DNA from: Mycobacterium numidiamassiliense
GTDB lineage: Bacteria; Actinomycetota; Actinomycetes; Mycobacteriales; Mycobacteriaceae
Assembly: GCF_900157365.1 (NCBI RefSeq)
Contig: NZ_FUEZ01000004.1
Span: forward strand, 2,777,066 to 2,841,065
Length of the DNA: 64,000 bases
Direction of reading: 5' to 3'
Position numbers and translations under genes: made by a program. Below, piece after piece: positions 1 through 7,620 of this stretch; position 1 is the first letter of the stretch; each line of letters opens with the position of its first letter. The notes beneath the pieces are model-generated. The model ran no database searches. It saw only the letters and a program-made list of their open reading frames with translations, and had not been told where the DNA came from.

Positions 1-696
1 CAGCCACACGAGCAGGTGGCCGACCGATTCCAGTGCGGGCGAGTCTTTCTCGTTGGCGACTCGGCGCACACGATGCCGCCGTTCAAAGCCGGGGGAGCGA
101 ACACTGCCATCCAGAGCGCGCACAACCTGGCCTGGAAGTTGGCCGCCGTCCTGCAGGGAACGGCTGGACCGGCGCTGCTGGCCACGTTTCACGCCGAGCG
201 GCGTCCGGTCGGGAGCTTCGCGGCTCGTCAGTCGTTGGCGGGCCCGACGATTCCGTTGCTCCGATTGGACGATGACCGGCCGCTACTGCCGCCTGAGGAA
301 CAGTGCTCGATGTTCGCCCTGATGGTGGGCTACCGGTACCACTCGGCTGCGGTCCTGGGCGGCGAGCCGGGCGGTCTCGTGGAGGAGTTACACGCACAAC
401 CGGGCACCCGCGTGCCGCACGCGTGGGTGCGCGACAGGGTTTCGACCCTGGATCTGCTCGGCCCCGGATTCACCGTGCTCACCCGCGACGAGCGATGGTG
501 CGCCGCTGCGGCTTCGGCATCGCTCGCGGCGCATTGCATCCACAGCGAGGAGTGGGCGGCGATCAGCGAACTCGGGCCGAACGGTGCGCTGCTTATCCGT
601 CCAGACGACTTTGTCGGCTGGCGCGCCGACGAAATGCCCGACGACCCGGAAGGCGAACTGCGCGAGGCAGTTTCGGCCATTCTGTGTCGCCAGTAG
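1..696 (+). CDS. FAD-dependent aromatic-ring monooxygenase, C-terminal part (5' end outside window)
   Basis: The frame is open from base 1, so the gene is cut by the window edge. The visible protein begins with the flavin-binding GD motif (VFLVGDSAHTMPP, then GGANTAIQSAHNLAWKL). This is the second FAD signature of the PheA/TfdB/RdmE hydroxylase family, and a thioredoxin-like C-terminal domain follows. Known members hydroxylate phenolic or polyketide aromatics using NAD(P)H; the substrate here cannot be told. It is convergent with accD6, with only 7 bp between stop codons. In M. tuberculosis a different gene sits beside accD6, so this is probably lineage-specific. Confidence 0.85.
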   Translation, partial: QPHEQVADRFQCGRVFLVGDSAHTMPPFKAGGANTAIQSAHNLAWKLAAVLQGTAGPALLATFHAERRPVGSFAARQSLAGPTIPLLRLDDDRPLLPPEEQCSMFALMVGYRYHSAAVLGGEPGGLVEELHAQPGTRVPHAWVRDRVSTLDLLGPGFTVLTRDERWCAAAASASLAAHCIHSEEWAAISELGPNGALLIRPDDFVGWRADEMPDDPEGELREAVSAILCRQ

Positions 697-703
697 CCGG
701 GGG

Positions 704-2125
704 TTACAGCGGGATGTTCTTGTGGCGGCCGCGGCGAGCCGGGGCCTGAGCAAGTGCCTGAGTGAGCCTGCTGCGGGTGTGGGCCGGATCGATCTTCTCG
801 TCGACCACGCCGATCTCGATGGCGCTGTCCACACCACCGGCGATCCGCTCGTGCTCGGCGGCCAACTCGTCGTGCAGCGCTTCGCGCTCGTCCTCGGGCG
901 CGGCCGCCAGCTTCTTCTTGTGCAGGATGCCCACGGCAGCCTTGGCACCCATCACGGCAACCTCGGCATCCGGCCACGCGAACACCTTGGTGGCGCCCAG
1001 CGAACGGGAGTTCATCGCAATGTAGGCCCCGCCGTAGGTCTTTCGGGTGACCAGCGTGACCCGGGGAACGGTGGCCTCGCCGAACGCGTGCAGCAGCTTG
1101 GCGCCGCGGCGAACCACGCCGCCCCACTCCTGGTCAACACCCGGCAGGTAACCGGGAACGTCGACCACGACCACCAGCGGAACGCCGAAGGCGTCGCACA
1201 GGCGCACGAAACGTGCTGCCTTTTCCGCGCTTTCGGAGTTCAGGCAGCCGCCGAGGCGCAGCGGGTTGTTCGCCAGCACGCCGACGGTGCGGCCGGACAG
1301 CCGGCCCAGCCCGACGACCATGGACGGTGCCCAGTTGGCCTGGAATTCGTCGAAGGGCGCCTCCTCGTCCAGGATCGCGGTGACGATCGGATGCACGTCG
1401 TAGGCGCGACGCGACGATTCGGGCAACAGCGCGTGGATGTCGGTGTCACCGGCCTCGGCCTTGCTGCGGTCGAAATGCCCTTGCTGGCAGAACAATCCGA
1501 TCAACCGGCGACCGCGAGCGTAGGCGTCCAGCTCGTCGTCGGCGACGATGTGGCACACGCCCGACTTCTTGTGGTGGGTCTCCGGGCCACCGAGTGAGGC
1601 CATGTCCACGTCCTCGCCGGTGACGCTGCGGACCACGTCGGGTCCGGTGACGAAGACCCGGCTTTCGGGCGCCATCACGATGACGTCGGTCAGCGCCGGA
1701 CCGTAGGCGGCGCCGCCGGCCGCGAAACCGACGACCACCGAGACCTGCGGGATGTAGCCCGACGCGCGAATCATCGCCTCGAAGACCGTTCCGACGGCAT
1801 GCAGCGCCTTGACGCCTTCGGCCAGCCGGGCGCCACCCGAGTGCCAGATACCCACGATCGGGCTCTGCTCCTCGATGGCGGTGTCGTAGGCGTTGACGAT
1901 GTGCCGGCAACCCTCGATGCCCATGGCGCCGCCCATGACGGTTCCGTCGGTGCAGAAGGCGACGGTGCGCACTCCGTTGACGGTGCCCGAGGCCGAAAGC
2001 ACACCGGAGCGGTCACGCTCGTGCAGCAGTTCGACGGTGCCCTCGTCGAAGAAGTTGCTCAGACGCAACAGCGGGTCGCGGGGGTCGAGAGACTCGCCAA
2101 CCGCCTCGGGGGCCATGAGTGTCAT
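704..2125 (-). CDS. accD6: Acyl-CoA carboxylase beta (carboxyltransferase) subunit AccD6
   Basis: This is the carboxyltransferase half of acetyl/propionyl-CoA carboxylase, supplying malonyl-CoA to FAS-II for mycolic acid synthesis. The 473 aa length equals that of M. tuberculosis AccD6. The two crotonase-fold halves are visible. The N-terminal oxyanion region has GFAAGGAAYGP, and the C-terminal half has TRKTYGGAYIAM followed by a motif with FAWPDAEVAVMGAKAAVG. The start ATG is preceded by AGGAGA. It is the last gene of the fabD-acpM-kasA-kasB-accD6 operon, 49 bp downstream of kasB. Confidence 0.97.
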   Translation of the reverse strand: MTLMAPEAVGESLDPRDPLLRLSNFFDEGTVELLHERDRSGVLSASGTVNGVRTVAFCTDGTVMGGAMGIEGCRHIVNAYDTAIEEQSPIVGIWHSGGARLAEGVKALHAVGTVFEAMIRASGYIPQVSVVVGFAAGGAAYGPALTDVIVMAPESRVFVTGPDVVRSVTGEDVDMASLGGPETHHKKSGVCHIVADDELDAYARGRRLIGLFCQQGHFDRSKAEAGDTDIHALLPESSRRAYDVHPIVTAILDEEAPFDEFQANWAPSMVVGLGRLSGRTVGVLANNPLRLGGCLNSESAEKAARFVRLCDAFGVPLVVVVDVPGYLPGVDQEWGGVVRRGAKLLHAFGEATVPRVTLVTRKTYGGAYIAMNSRSLGATKVFAWPDAEVAVMGAKAAVGILHKKKLAAAPEDEREALHDELAAEHERIAGGVDSAIEIGVVDEKIDPAHTRSRLTQALAQAPARRGRHKNIPL

Positions 2126-2174
2126 CTCAATTCTCCTGTATCGCTAATGCTGCTCGGGTTACTGCCGGTTGGTC

Positions 2175-3437
2175 TTAGTACCGCCCAAACGCGATTGCGA
2201 CGTTGTGACCGCCGAATCCGAACGAGTTGTTGATCGCATACTGATAGTCACCGGGCCGTGGTTTGCCCGCTACCACGTCCAAATCGATTTCTGGATCAAG
2301 GTTTTCAAGATTCAACGTCGCCGGAACGACCTGGTCGCGCAACGCGAGCACGGTCAGGATCGACTCCACGGCTCCGACCGCGCCGACCGAGTGGCCGAGG
2401 GCGGACTTGGGCGCGTACACCGCCGGCTTGTTGTTGCCGAGGGCGTTGTTGATGGCCTTGCCTTCGGCGAGGTCGCCGACCTGGGTGCCGGTGGCATGGG
2501 CGTTGACATGGTCGATGTCGCTGGGACTGAGGTCCGCAAGCTGGATCGCCCGGGTGATCGCATGCCCGGCCCGTTCCCCGTTCGGGTCCGGTGCCACCAT
2601 GTGGAAGCCGTCCGAGGTGATACTGGCGCCCATGATCCGGGCCAGTATGTTGGCGCCGCGAGCCTTCGCGCTCGCCTCAGTCTCGATCAACATGAGCGCG
2701 CCGGCCTCGCCGAACACGAAGCCGTCGCGATCCTTGTCGAACGGTCGGCAGGCACCGGGGGGATTGTCGTTGTTGGTGGACATCACGATGCGCATGTTGG
2801 CGAACCCGGCGATCGGCACCGCCTCGATTCGTGTTTCCACGCCTCCGCAGATCGCGGCGTCGGCCTCACCGAGGACGATCTGTTGCCACGCCCGCGCGAT
2901 GCCCTCGGACCCCGACGCACATGCCGAGATCGGTGTCATCACACCGGCTTTGGCGTGCCGTTCCAGACCCACCGCCGCGGCCGCGCCGTTGGGCATGTAC
3001 TTCTGTACGGCCAGTGGAGACACCGCCTTCATGCCGCGAGCGCGCATGTCGTCATAGCTGAAGACGAGTTCCTCGGCCGAACCCAGTCCGGTGCCGATGG
3101 ACACCGCCAACCGATTGGTGTCGATCTCGGGATTGCCCGCGTTTTCCCACAGGCGCCGGCTCAGGATGGTCGACATCTTCTGCAGATAACCCATCCGGCG
3201 TAGCTCGACGCGGGTCAACTGATGGTCGAACTCCTCGAGCAGGTGTCCGCCGATGCGGACGGGGAGGTTGAACTCCTCCACGAAAGGGTCTTCGAGCGTG
3301 CGGATTCCGCTTTGGCCGTCAAGCAAGAGCTTCCACGTGTTGTCCGCATCGGTCGCGAGTGCGGTCGTCATGGCCATGCCCGTGACGACCACAGTGGGGA
3401 GGGCTTTCCCCGTAACCAGGTCTGGCGATCGCGTCAT
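2175..3437 (-). CDS. kasB: 3-oxoacyl-ACP synthase KasB (FAS-II, late elongation)
   Basis: This beta-ketoacyl-ACP synthase condenses malonyl-AcpM with long acyl-AcpM and, by family knowledge, brings meromycolate chains to full length. The 420 aa protein keeps the thiolase-fold triad. The nucleophile Cys is near residue 173 (ISACASGSEG), one His is in NAHATGTQVGD and the second in SALGHSVGAVG. It ends in the family C-terminus NNSFGFGGHNVAIAFGRY. It is closely similar to the kasA product 26 bp upstream, and order plus the divergent N-terminus assign it to KasB rather than KasA. ATG start. Confidence 0.96.
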   Translation of the reverse strand: MTRSPDLVTGKALPTVVVTGMAMTTALATDADNTWKLLLDGQSGIRTLEDPFVEEFNLPVRIGGHLLEEFDHQLTRVELRRMGYLQKMSTILSRRLWENAGNPEIDTNRLAVSIGTGLGSAEELVFSYDDMRARGMKAVSPLAVQKYMPNGAAAAVGLERHAKAGVMTPISACASGSEGIARAWQQIVLGEADAAICGGVETRIEAVPIAGFANMRIVMSTNNDNPPGACRPFDKDRDGFVFGEAGALMLIETEASAKARGANILARIMGASITSDGFHMVAPDPNGERAGHAITRAIQLADLSPSDIDHVNAHATGTQVGDLAEGKAINNALGNNKPAVYAPKSALGHSVGAVGAVESILTVLALRDQVVPATLNLENLDPEIDLDVVAGKPRPGDYQYAINNSFGFGGHNVAIAFGRY

Positions 3438-3463
3438 TGGTGTAGCGAAGCTTCCTTCCGTGC

Positions 3464-4714
3464 TCAGTAACGCCCGAAGGCGAGCGCCACATTGTGCCCA
3501 CCGAAACCGAACGAGTTGTTGATCGCGTACCGGTACTCGCCGTAGCGGGGTTCGCCCGCGACAACATCGAGGCCGATCTCGGGGTCAGGGGTCTCATAGT
3601 TCAGTGTGGGCGGGATAACGCCGTCTCGCAGCGTCAGCACCGTGAGTGCCGACTCCAGCGCGCCGACCGCACCGATCGAATGGCCCAGCGCCGACTTTGG
3701 CGCGTACACCGCGGCGGTGTCGCATCCGGCAACGCGGATGGCGTTGGCCTCTGCGGTATCGCCGATCGGCGTCGCCGTGCCGTGCGCGTTGATGTGGTCG
3801 ACGTCCTTGGCGTCCAGGCCGGCCAGCTCCAAAGCGCGGGTCATGGCCCGACCGGCACGGACGCCGTCGGGCGCGGGGGCCACCATGTGGAAGGCGTCCG
3901 AGGTGATACCGGCACCCAGCAAGCGGGCCAACGGCTTGGCGCCGCGGGCCTTCGCGTGCTCTTCGGTCTCGATGAGCATGAGTGCTCCGGCCTCACCGAA
4001 CACGAAGCCGTCGCGGTCCTTGTCGAACGGTCGCGAGGCCCCTTCGGGGTCGTCGTTGCGGGTCGACATGGCCCGCATCATCGAGAACGCCGCGATGGGC
4101 AGCGCCTCGATGGGCCCCTCGACACCGCCGGCGACGGCAACCTCAGCATCGCCCATGACAATCTGTCGCCATGCGTGGGCAATTGCCTCCGAGCCCGACG
4201 AACAGGCAGACACCGGGGTGATGACCCCGGCGCGGGCCCCGAGCTGCAGCCCGACGGTCGCCGCGGCGCCGTTGGGCATGATCATCTGAACGGCGAGCGG
4301 CGACACCTTGCGGGGGCCGCCCTCGTTCATCAGGTCGTAGCTCTCCACGATTCGCTCGGCGCCACCGAGTCCGGTGCCGACGACAACGGAGAAGCGGTCC
4401 GGATCGACCTCCGGGTTACCGGCGTTCTCCCAGAGCTGGCCGCTCAAATATTTGGCCAGGCGCTGCACGTAGGACATCCGTCGCAGGTCGAGTCGACCCA
4501 TGTGGTTGTCGATCGGTTCCTTGAGGTGACCGCCGATCTTGACCGGCAGGTCCCACTTGGTGACGAACTCGTCCTCGAGCACGCGGATGCCGCTCTCGGC
4601 GGCCAGCAATCCCTTCCACGTGCTCTCGACGTCGGGCGCGATCGATGTCGTCGCCGCGACGGCGGTTACCACAACATTGGGGTAACCGCCGTTAGCAGTG
4701 GAAGGCTTGGTCAC
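3464..4714 (-). CDS. kasA: 3-oxoacyl-ACP synthase KasA (FAS-II, early elongation)
   Basis: KasA is the essential elongating ketoacyl synthase of FAS-II, the target of thiolactomycin-type inhibitors in M. tuberculosis. The 416 aa length matches the M. tuberculosis enzyme exactly. The nucleophile is Cys171 (PVSACSSGSE), the same number as in M. tuberculosis, and the catalytic histidines lie in NAHGTATPIGD and SALGHSIGAVG. The GTG start overlaps the acpM stop (GTGA), so the two are translationally coupled. Confidence 0.97.
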   Translation of the reverse strand: MTKPSTANGGYPNVVVTAVAATTSIAPDVESTWKGLLAAESGIRVLEDEFVTKWDLPVKIGGHLKEPIDNHMGRLDLRRMSYVQRLAKYLSGQLWENAGNPEVDPDRFSVVVGTGLGGAERIVESYDLMNEGGPRKVSPLAVQMIMPNGAAATVGLQLGARAGVITPVSACSSGSEAIAHAWRQIVMGDAEVAVAGGVEGPIEALPIAAFSMMRAMSTRNDDPEGASRPFDKDRDGFVFGEAGALMLIETEEHAKARGAKPLARLLGAGITSDAFHMVAPAPDGVRAGRAMTRALELAGLDAKDVDHINAHGTATPIGDTAEANAIRVAGCDTAAVYAPKSALGHSIGAVGALESALTVLTLRDGVIPPTLNYETPDPEIGLDVVAGEPRYGEYRYAINNSFGFGGHNVALAFGRY

Positions 4715-5058
4715 TTGCTGTCCGCTTCCAGCCTTGCCTGAACGTTGGCAACAGCTTCGGGGTTCTCGGCCTCGAGCTTGGCGCGCAGCGCGGCGGCGGC
4801 CTCGGGGTCTTCTTCCTCGAGCTTCTGGATGTAGGAGACGACGTCACCAACGGTGCGCAGACCGGCCAGGTCCTCGTCCGGGATCTTCACGCCGTACTTG
4901 TCCTCGGTCTGGACGGCGATCTCAACCATCGACAGCGAGTCGATGTCCAGGTCGTCGACGAACGACTTCTCCGGGGTGACCTCGGACGGCTCGATACCGG
5001 TTACTTCTTCGATGATTTCGGCAATACCGGCAATGATTTCTTCCTGAGATACGGCCAC
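4711..5058 (-). CDS. acpM: Meromycolate extension acyl carrier protein AcpM
   Basis: This acyl carrier protein shuttles growing meromycolate chains among FAS-II enzymes. The phosphopantetheine attachment site is Ser41 in DDLDIDSLSMVEI. The protein is 115 aa and carries the long acidic C-terminal tail, rich in Glu and Ala, that distinguishes mycobacterial AcpM from short bacterial ACPs. The GTG start has an AAGG-type ribosome binding site upstream. The gap of 78 bp to fabD is within the same operon. Confidence 0.97.
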   Translation of the reverse strand: MAVSQEEIIAGIAEIIEEVTGIEPSEVTPEKSFVDDLDIDSLSMVEIAVQTEDKYGVKIPDEDLAGLRTVGDVVSYIQKLEEEDPEAAAALRAKLEAENPEAVANVQARLEADSK

Positions 5059-5136
5059 AGCCTTGCTTCCCTTCGTAATGTGTTGTGTGCAAATCGAATT
5101 GATGTGCTTTTTATTTGTGCTCCGGACGTGCTGGCG

Positions 5137-6045
5137 TCAGAGTTCTGCCAGTGAGTCCAGGTCCGCGGGTGTCTTGACAGCTCGCGTCGTAACCCCCCGA
5201 AGTTCGCGCTTGGCGATACCGGCGAGCGTGCCCGCAGGGGGGAACTCGACGATCGCCTTGACGTCGCGCTCGCGCAGCGTCGCGGTGCACAGGTCCCAGC
5301 GCACCGGCTGGGTCAGCTGAGCGACCAGTGCGTCCATCGCGGCGGCGGCCGAGGTCACCGGCTTGCCATCGCGGTTGGACAGCAGCGTGGCGGTGGGCTC
5401 GGCGGTCGCGATACCGGCCGCAGCGGCCGCGTAGCCGTCGAGGGCCGACGCCATGTACCTGGTGTGGAACGCTCCGGCGACGCCGAGGGCGCGGACCCGG
5501 GCCCTGGCCGGCGGGTCTTCCGCGAGCTTCTCGAGCGCGGTCAGCGGGCCGGCCGCGACGATCTGGCCGGCGCCATTGCGGTTGGCGGGGATCAAGTCGA
5601 GCGCTTCCAGGCGGGCCAGGACCTCGGCCTCGTCGCCGCCCAGCAATGCGGACATGCCGGTCGGCTCGGTGGCGCACGCCTTGGCCATCTCGGCGCCGCG
5701 GGTGGCGGCCAGCATCACGGCGTCGTCGGCGGAGATCACACCGGCGATCGCGTAGGCCGCGATCTCGCCGACGGAGTGGCCGGCGAAAATGAGTTCTTCG
5801 CTGCTGAGCAGGCCGCGCTTGGTCATCTCCTGGTGAGCGAGCAGCGTGGCAGCGACGACCAAGGGCTGGGTAACGGCGGTGTCGGTGATCTCTTCGGTGG
5901 TGGCGGTGGTGCCCAGTCGCACCAGATCCAGGCCACTGACTTTCGACCACAGCGCAAGCCGGTCCGCTGCGCCGGCCAATTCCAGCCACGGCGACAGCAT
6001 TCCCTCGGTCTGCGAACCCTGTCCGGGCGCAAGCAATGCAATCAC
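5137..6045 (-). CDS. fabD: Malonyl-CoA:ACP transacylase FabD
   Basis: FabD transfers malonyl from CoA to AcpM to feed KasA, KasB and FabH. The 302 aa protein has the GQGSQ N-terminal motif, the nucleophile Ser91 in GHSVGE and the catalytic His in AGAFHTRYM. The start used is GTG at 6045. No convincing Shine-Dalgarno sequence precedes it, so a short leader or a different start is possible. It is the first gene of the FAS-II operon, downstream of the MabR operator. Confidence 0.95.
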   Translation of the reverse strand: MIALLAPGQGSQTEGMLSPWLELAGAADRLALWSKVSGLDLVRLGTTATTEEITDTAVTQPLVVAATLLAHQEMTKRGLLSSEELIFAGHSVGEIAAYAIAGVISADDAVMLAATRGAEMAKACATEPTGMSALLGGDEAEVLARLEALDLIPANRNGAGQIVAAGPLTALEKLAEDPPARARVRALGVAGAFHTRYMASALDGYAAAAAGIATAEPTATLLSNRDGKPVTSAAAAMDALVAQLTQPVRWDLCTATLRERDVKAIVEFPPAGTLAGIAKRELRGVTTRAVKTPADLDSLAEL

Positions 6046-6111
6046 GTGTCTAAGAGAACACTGTGGAAACGGTTTTGTGCGGTGTAACAGATTATGAACC
6101 TTGTCTTAGGT

Positions 6112-6132
6112 TTTTGTATAGACCCTACAAAA
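6112..6132 (-). promoter_or_regulatory. Probable MabR operator of the FAS-II promoter
   Basis: A perfect inverted repeat TTTTGT-N9-ACAAAA lies in the 140 bp between mabR and fabD. An outer pair CTTAGG (6105-6110) and CCTAAG (6139-6144) nests around it. The arrangement matches the motif I recall for the FAS-II activator MabR in M. smegmatis and M. tuberculosis. A further TTTTGT half-site lies at 6073-6078, closer to fabD. Confidence 0.75.
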
Positions 6133-6185
6133 CAGGCCCCTAAGCTACGGTTTTGAGACCGTGCCGCGATCTGTTGCCTGGATCA

Positions 6186-7511
6186 CTATTGCCGCTGAGG
6201 GGCCGCAGAAGCCCCTCTGACCGGGAGCGGCACCGGAGTCATTCCACTGCTACCGACACTAGAGGACGGCGTTGGGTAGCTGAGCTGGCCCACCGTGGCC
6301 GCCACTCGCAGGACGTAGGCGTCGCGCGGTTGGGTGGGATCACGGCCGGTGAAGTCGGTGATGCGCTTGAGTCGATAACGCACCGTGTTTGGATGAACGA
6401 ACAACTTGCGGGCGCAGGCTTCGATCGCGCCGCCGGAGTCTAAGAAAGCTTCAAGGGTTTCGACGAGGGTGGGACCGGCGTCGGCCAGGGGTCCCATGAC
6501 GTCGGTGTGCAATGCCACGATCGCCGAGGCGTCTCCCATCAAGGCGCGCTCCGGCAGCAGTTCTCGCGCCAGCACGGGCCGCGGTGCGCCGTGCCACCCG
6601 GCGACGGCGTTCATCCCGGATATCGCCTCGCTGGCGCTGTGATAGGCGGCGGTGAGCATCGGTGCGGTCGGCCCGATGACCACCGGGCCGTCGGCGAAGC
6701 CGCCCAGCAGGTCGCCCAGGAACTTGTCCGTCGGCGACAGGTGGCCCGACACGATGGCCACCAGCCAGGTGCCGTGCACGTCGGTCAGCGCCGCGCGGCC
6801 GTGATGGGTGGCGATGTCGCGGACGTGTTGGCTGGCCCGCTCGGTGCCGCCCTGGCCGTTGGTCCCGTCCGGGCCGGGCGCCGGGATCCCCACCACGACC
6901 GTCGCGGGCGCGGTGGTGTCCCAGTTCAGGGCGGCCGCACGAGACAGCAGTTCGGGGCCGGTGTCGCCGCGGACCACGGCGTCGACGACGCTGGCCTCCA
7001 TTCGGCTGTCCCAGGTGCCGCGGGCCTCGGCCGCGTCGGCATAGGCGCTCGCGGCGGTGAAGGCCAGGTCGCGGCTGTACTTCAGAATTCCCACCGTGAG
7101 GGCGGTCAGCTGTTCCTCGGACCGGGCCAGCAGCGGCACGACCTCCTCGAAGAAGTCCATCGTGACCCGCACCATGTCCACGGTGTGCCGCAACGCGATG
7201 CGTTGCCTCAAGTCCTGGGGAACCAGTTCGAACGCCTTCGCCGTATAGCTGACGTTGCTATGCGGGTCCTGCATCCACTCGACGAAGTTCACCACGGCCG
7301 TCTGCACTACCAACGCCACGCTGGCGCGCTGGGAAGCTTCCAGATCGGCGAAGAACGGCAACCGCTCCTGCATGGCCGATACCGCCTCGGTGGCCAGCCG
7401 GCCCGAGTACTGCTTCAATCGCCGTAGCACCGACTCGGGGACCGAGTCCAGCAGCTCGAGGGGAGACCTCGGATGCTTGGCAAACGGACCGGCGAAGGGA
7501 TTGTCATTCAC
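6186..7511 (-). CDS. mabR: MabR, PucR/CdaR-type transcriptional regulator of mycolic acid synthesis
   Basis: This is the orthologue of Rv2242, the regulator of the downstream fabD-acpM-kasA-kasB-accD6 operon. At 441 aa it has an N-terminal regulatory region, a central GGDEF-like/CdaR segment and a C-terminal PucR helix-turn-helix at roughly residues 345-405. That segment contains EAFLDSGGAIEACARKLFVH and NTVRYRLKRITDFTGRD. The family uses the C-terminal HTH to bind inverted repeats, and MabR responds to long-chain acyl-CoA. The gene is on the operon strand directly upstream of the palindrome at 6112-6132. GTG start. Confidence 0.93.
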   Translation of the reverse strand: MNDNPFAGPFAKHPRSPLELLDSVPESVLRRLKQYSGRLATEAVSAMQERLPFFADLEASQRASVALVVQTAVVNFVEWMQDPHSNVSYTAKAFELVPQDLRQRIALRHTVDMVRVTMDFFEEVVPLLARSEEQLTALTVGILKYSRDLAFTAASAYADAAEARGTWDSRMEASVVDAVVRGDTGPELLSRAAALNWDTTAPATVVVGIPAPGPDGTNGQGGTERASQHVRDIATHHGRAALTDVHGTWLVAIVSGHLSPTDKFLGDLLGGFADGPVVIGPTAPMLTAAYHSASEAISGMNAVAGWHGAPRPVLARELLPERALMGDASAIVALHTDVMGPLADAGPTLVETLEAFLDSGGAIEACARKLFVHPNTVRYRLKRITDFTGRDPTQPRDAYVLRVAATVGQLSYPTPSSSVGSSGMTPVPLPVRGASAAPQRQ

Positions 7512-7620
7512 CCCTAAAAGCTACGCCCGATTTCTGGAACTATCCGCCAAAGCGGCTCGCGGGTCTTAGGGGTGTCTTACGGAGTTCCGCTCGAGCCGGT
7601 CGACCATGAAGACTCAGGCG

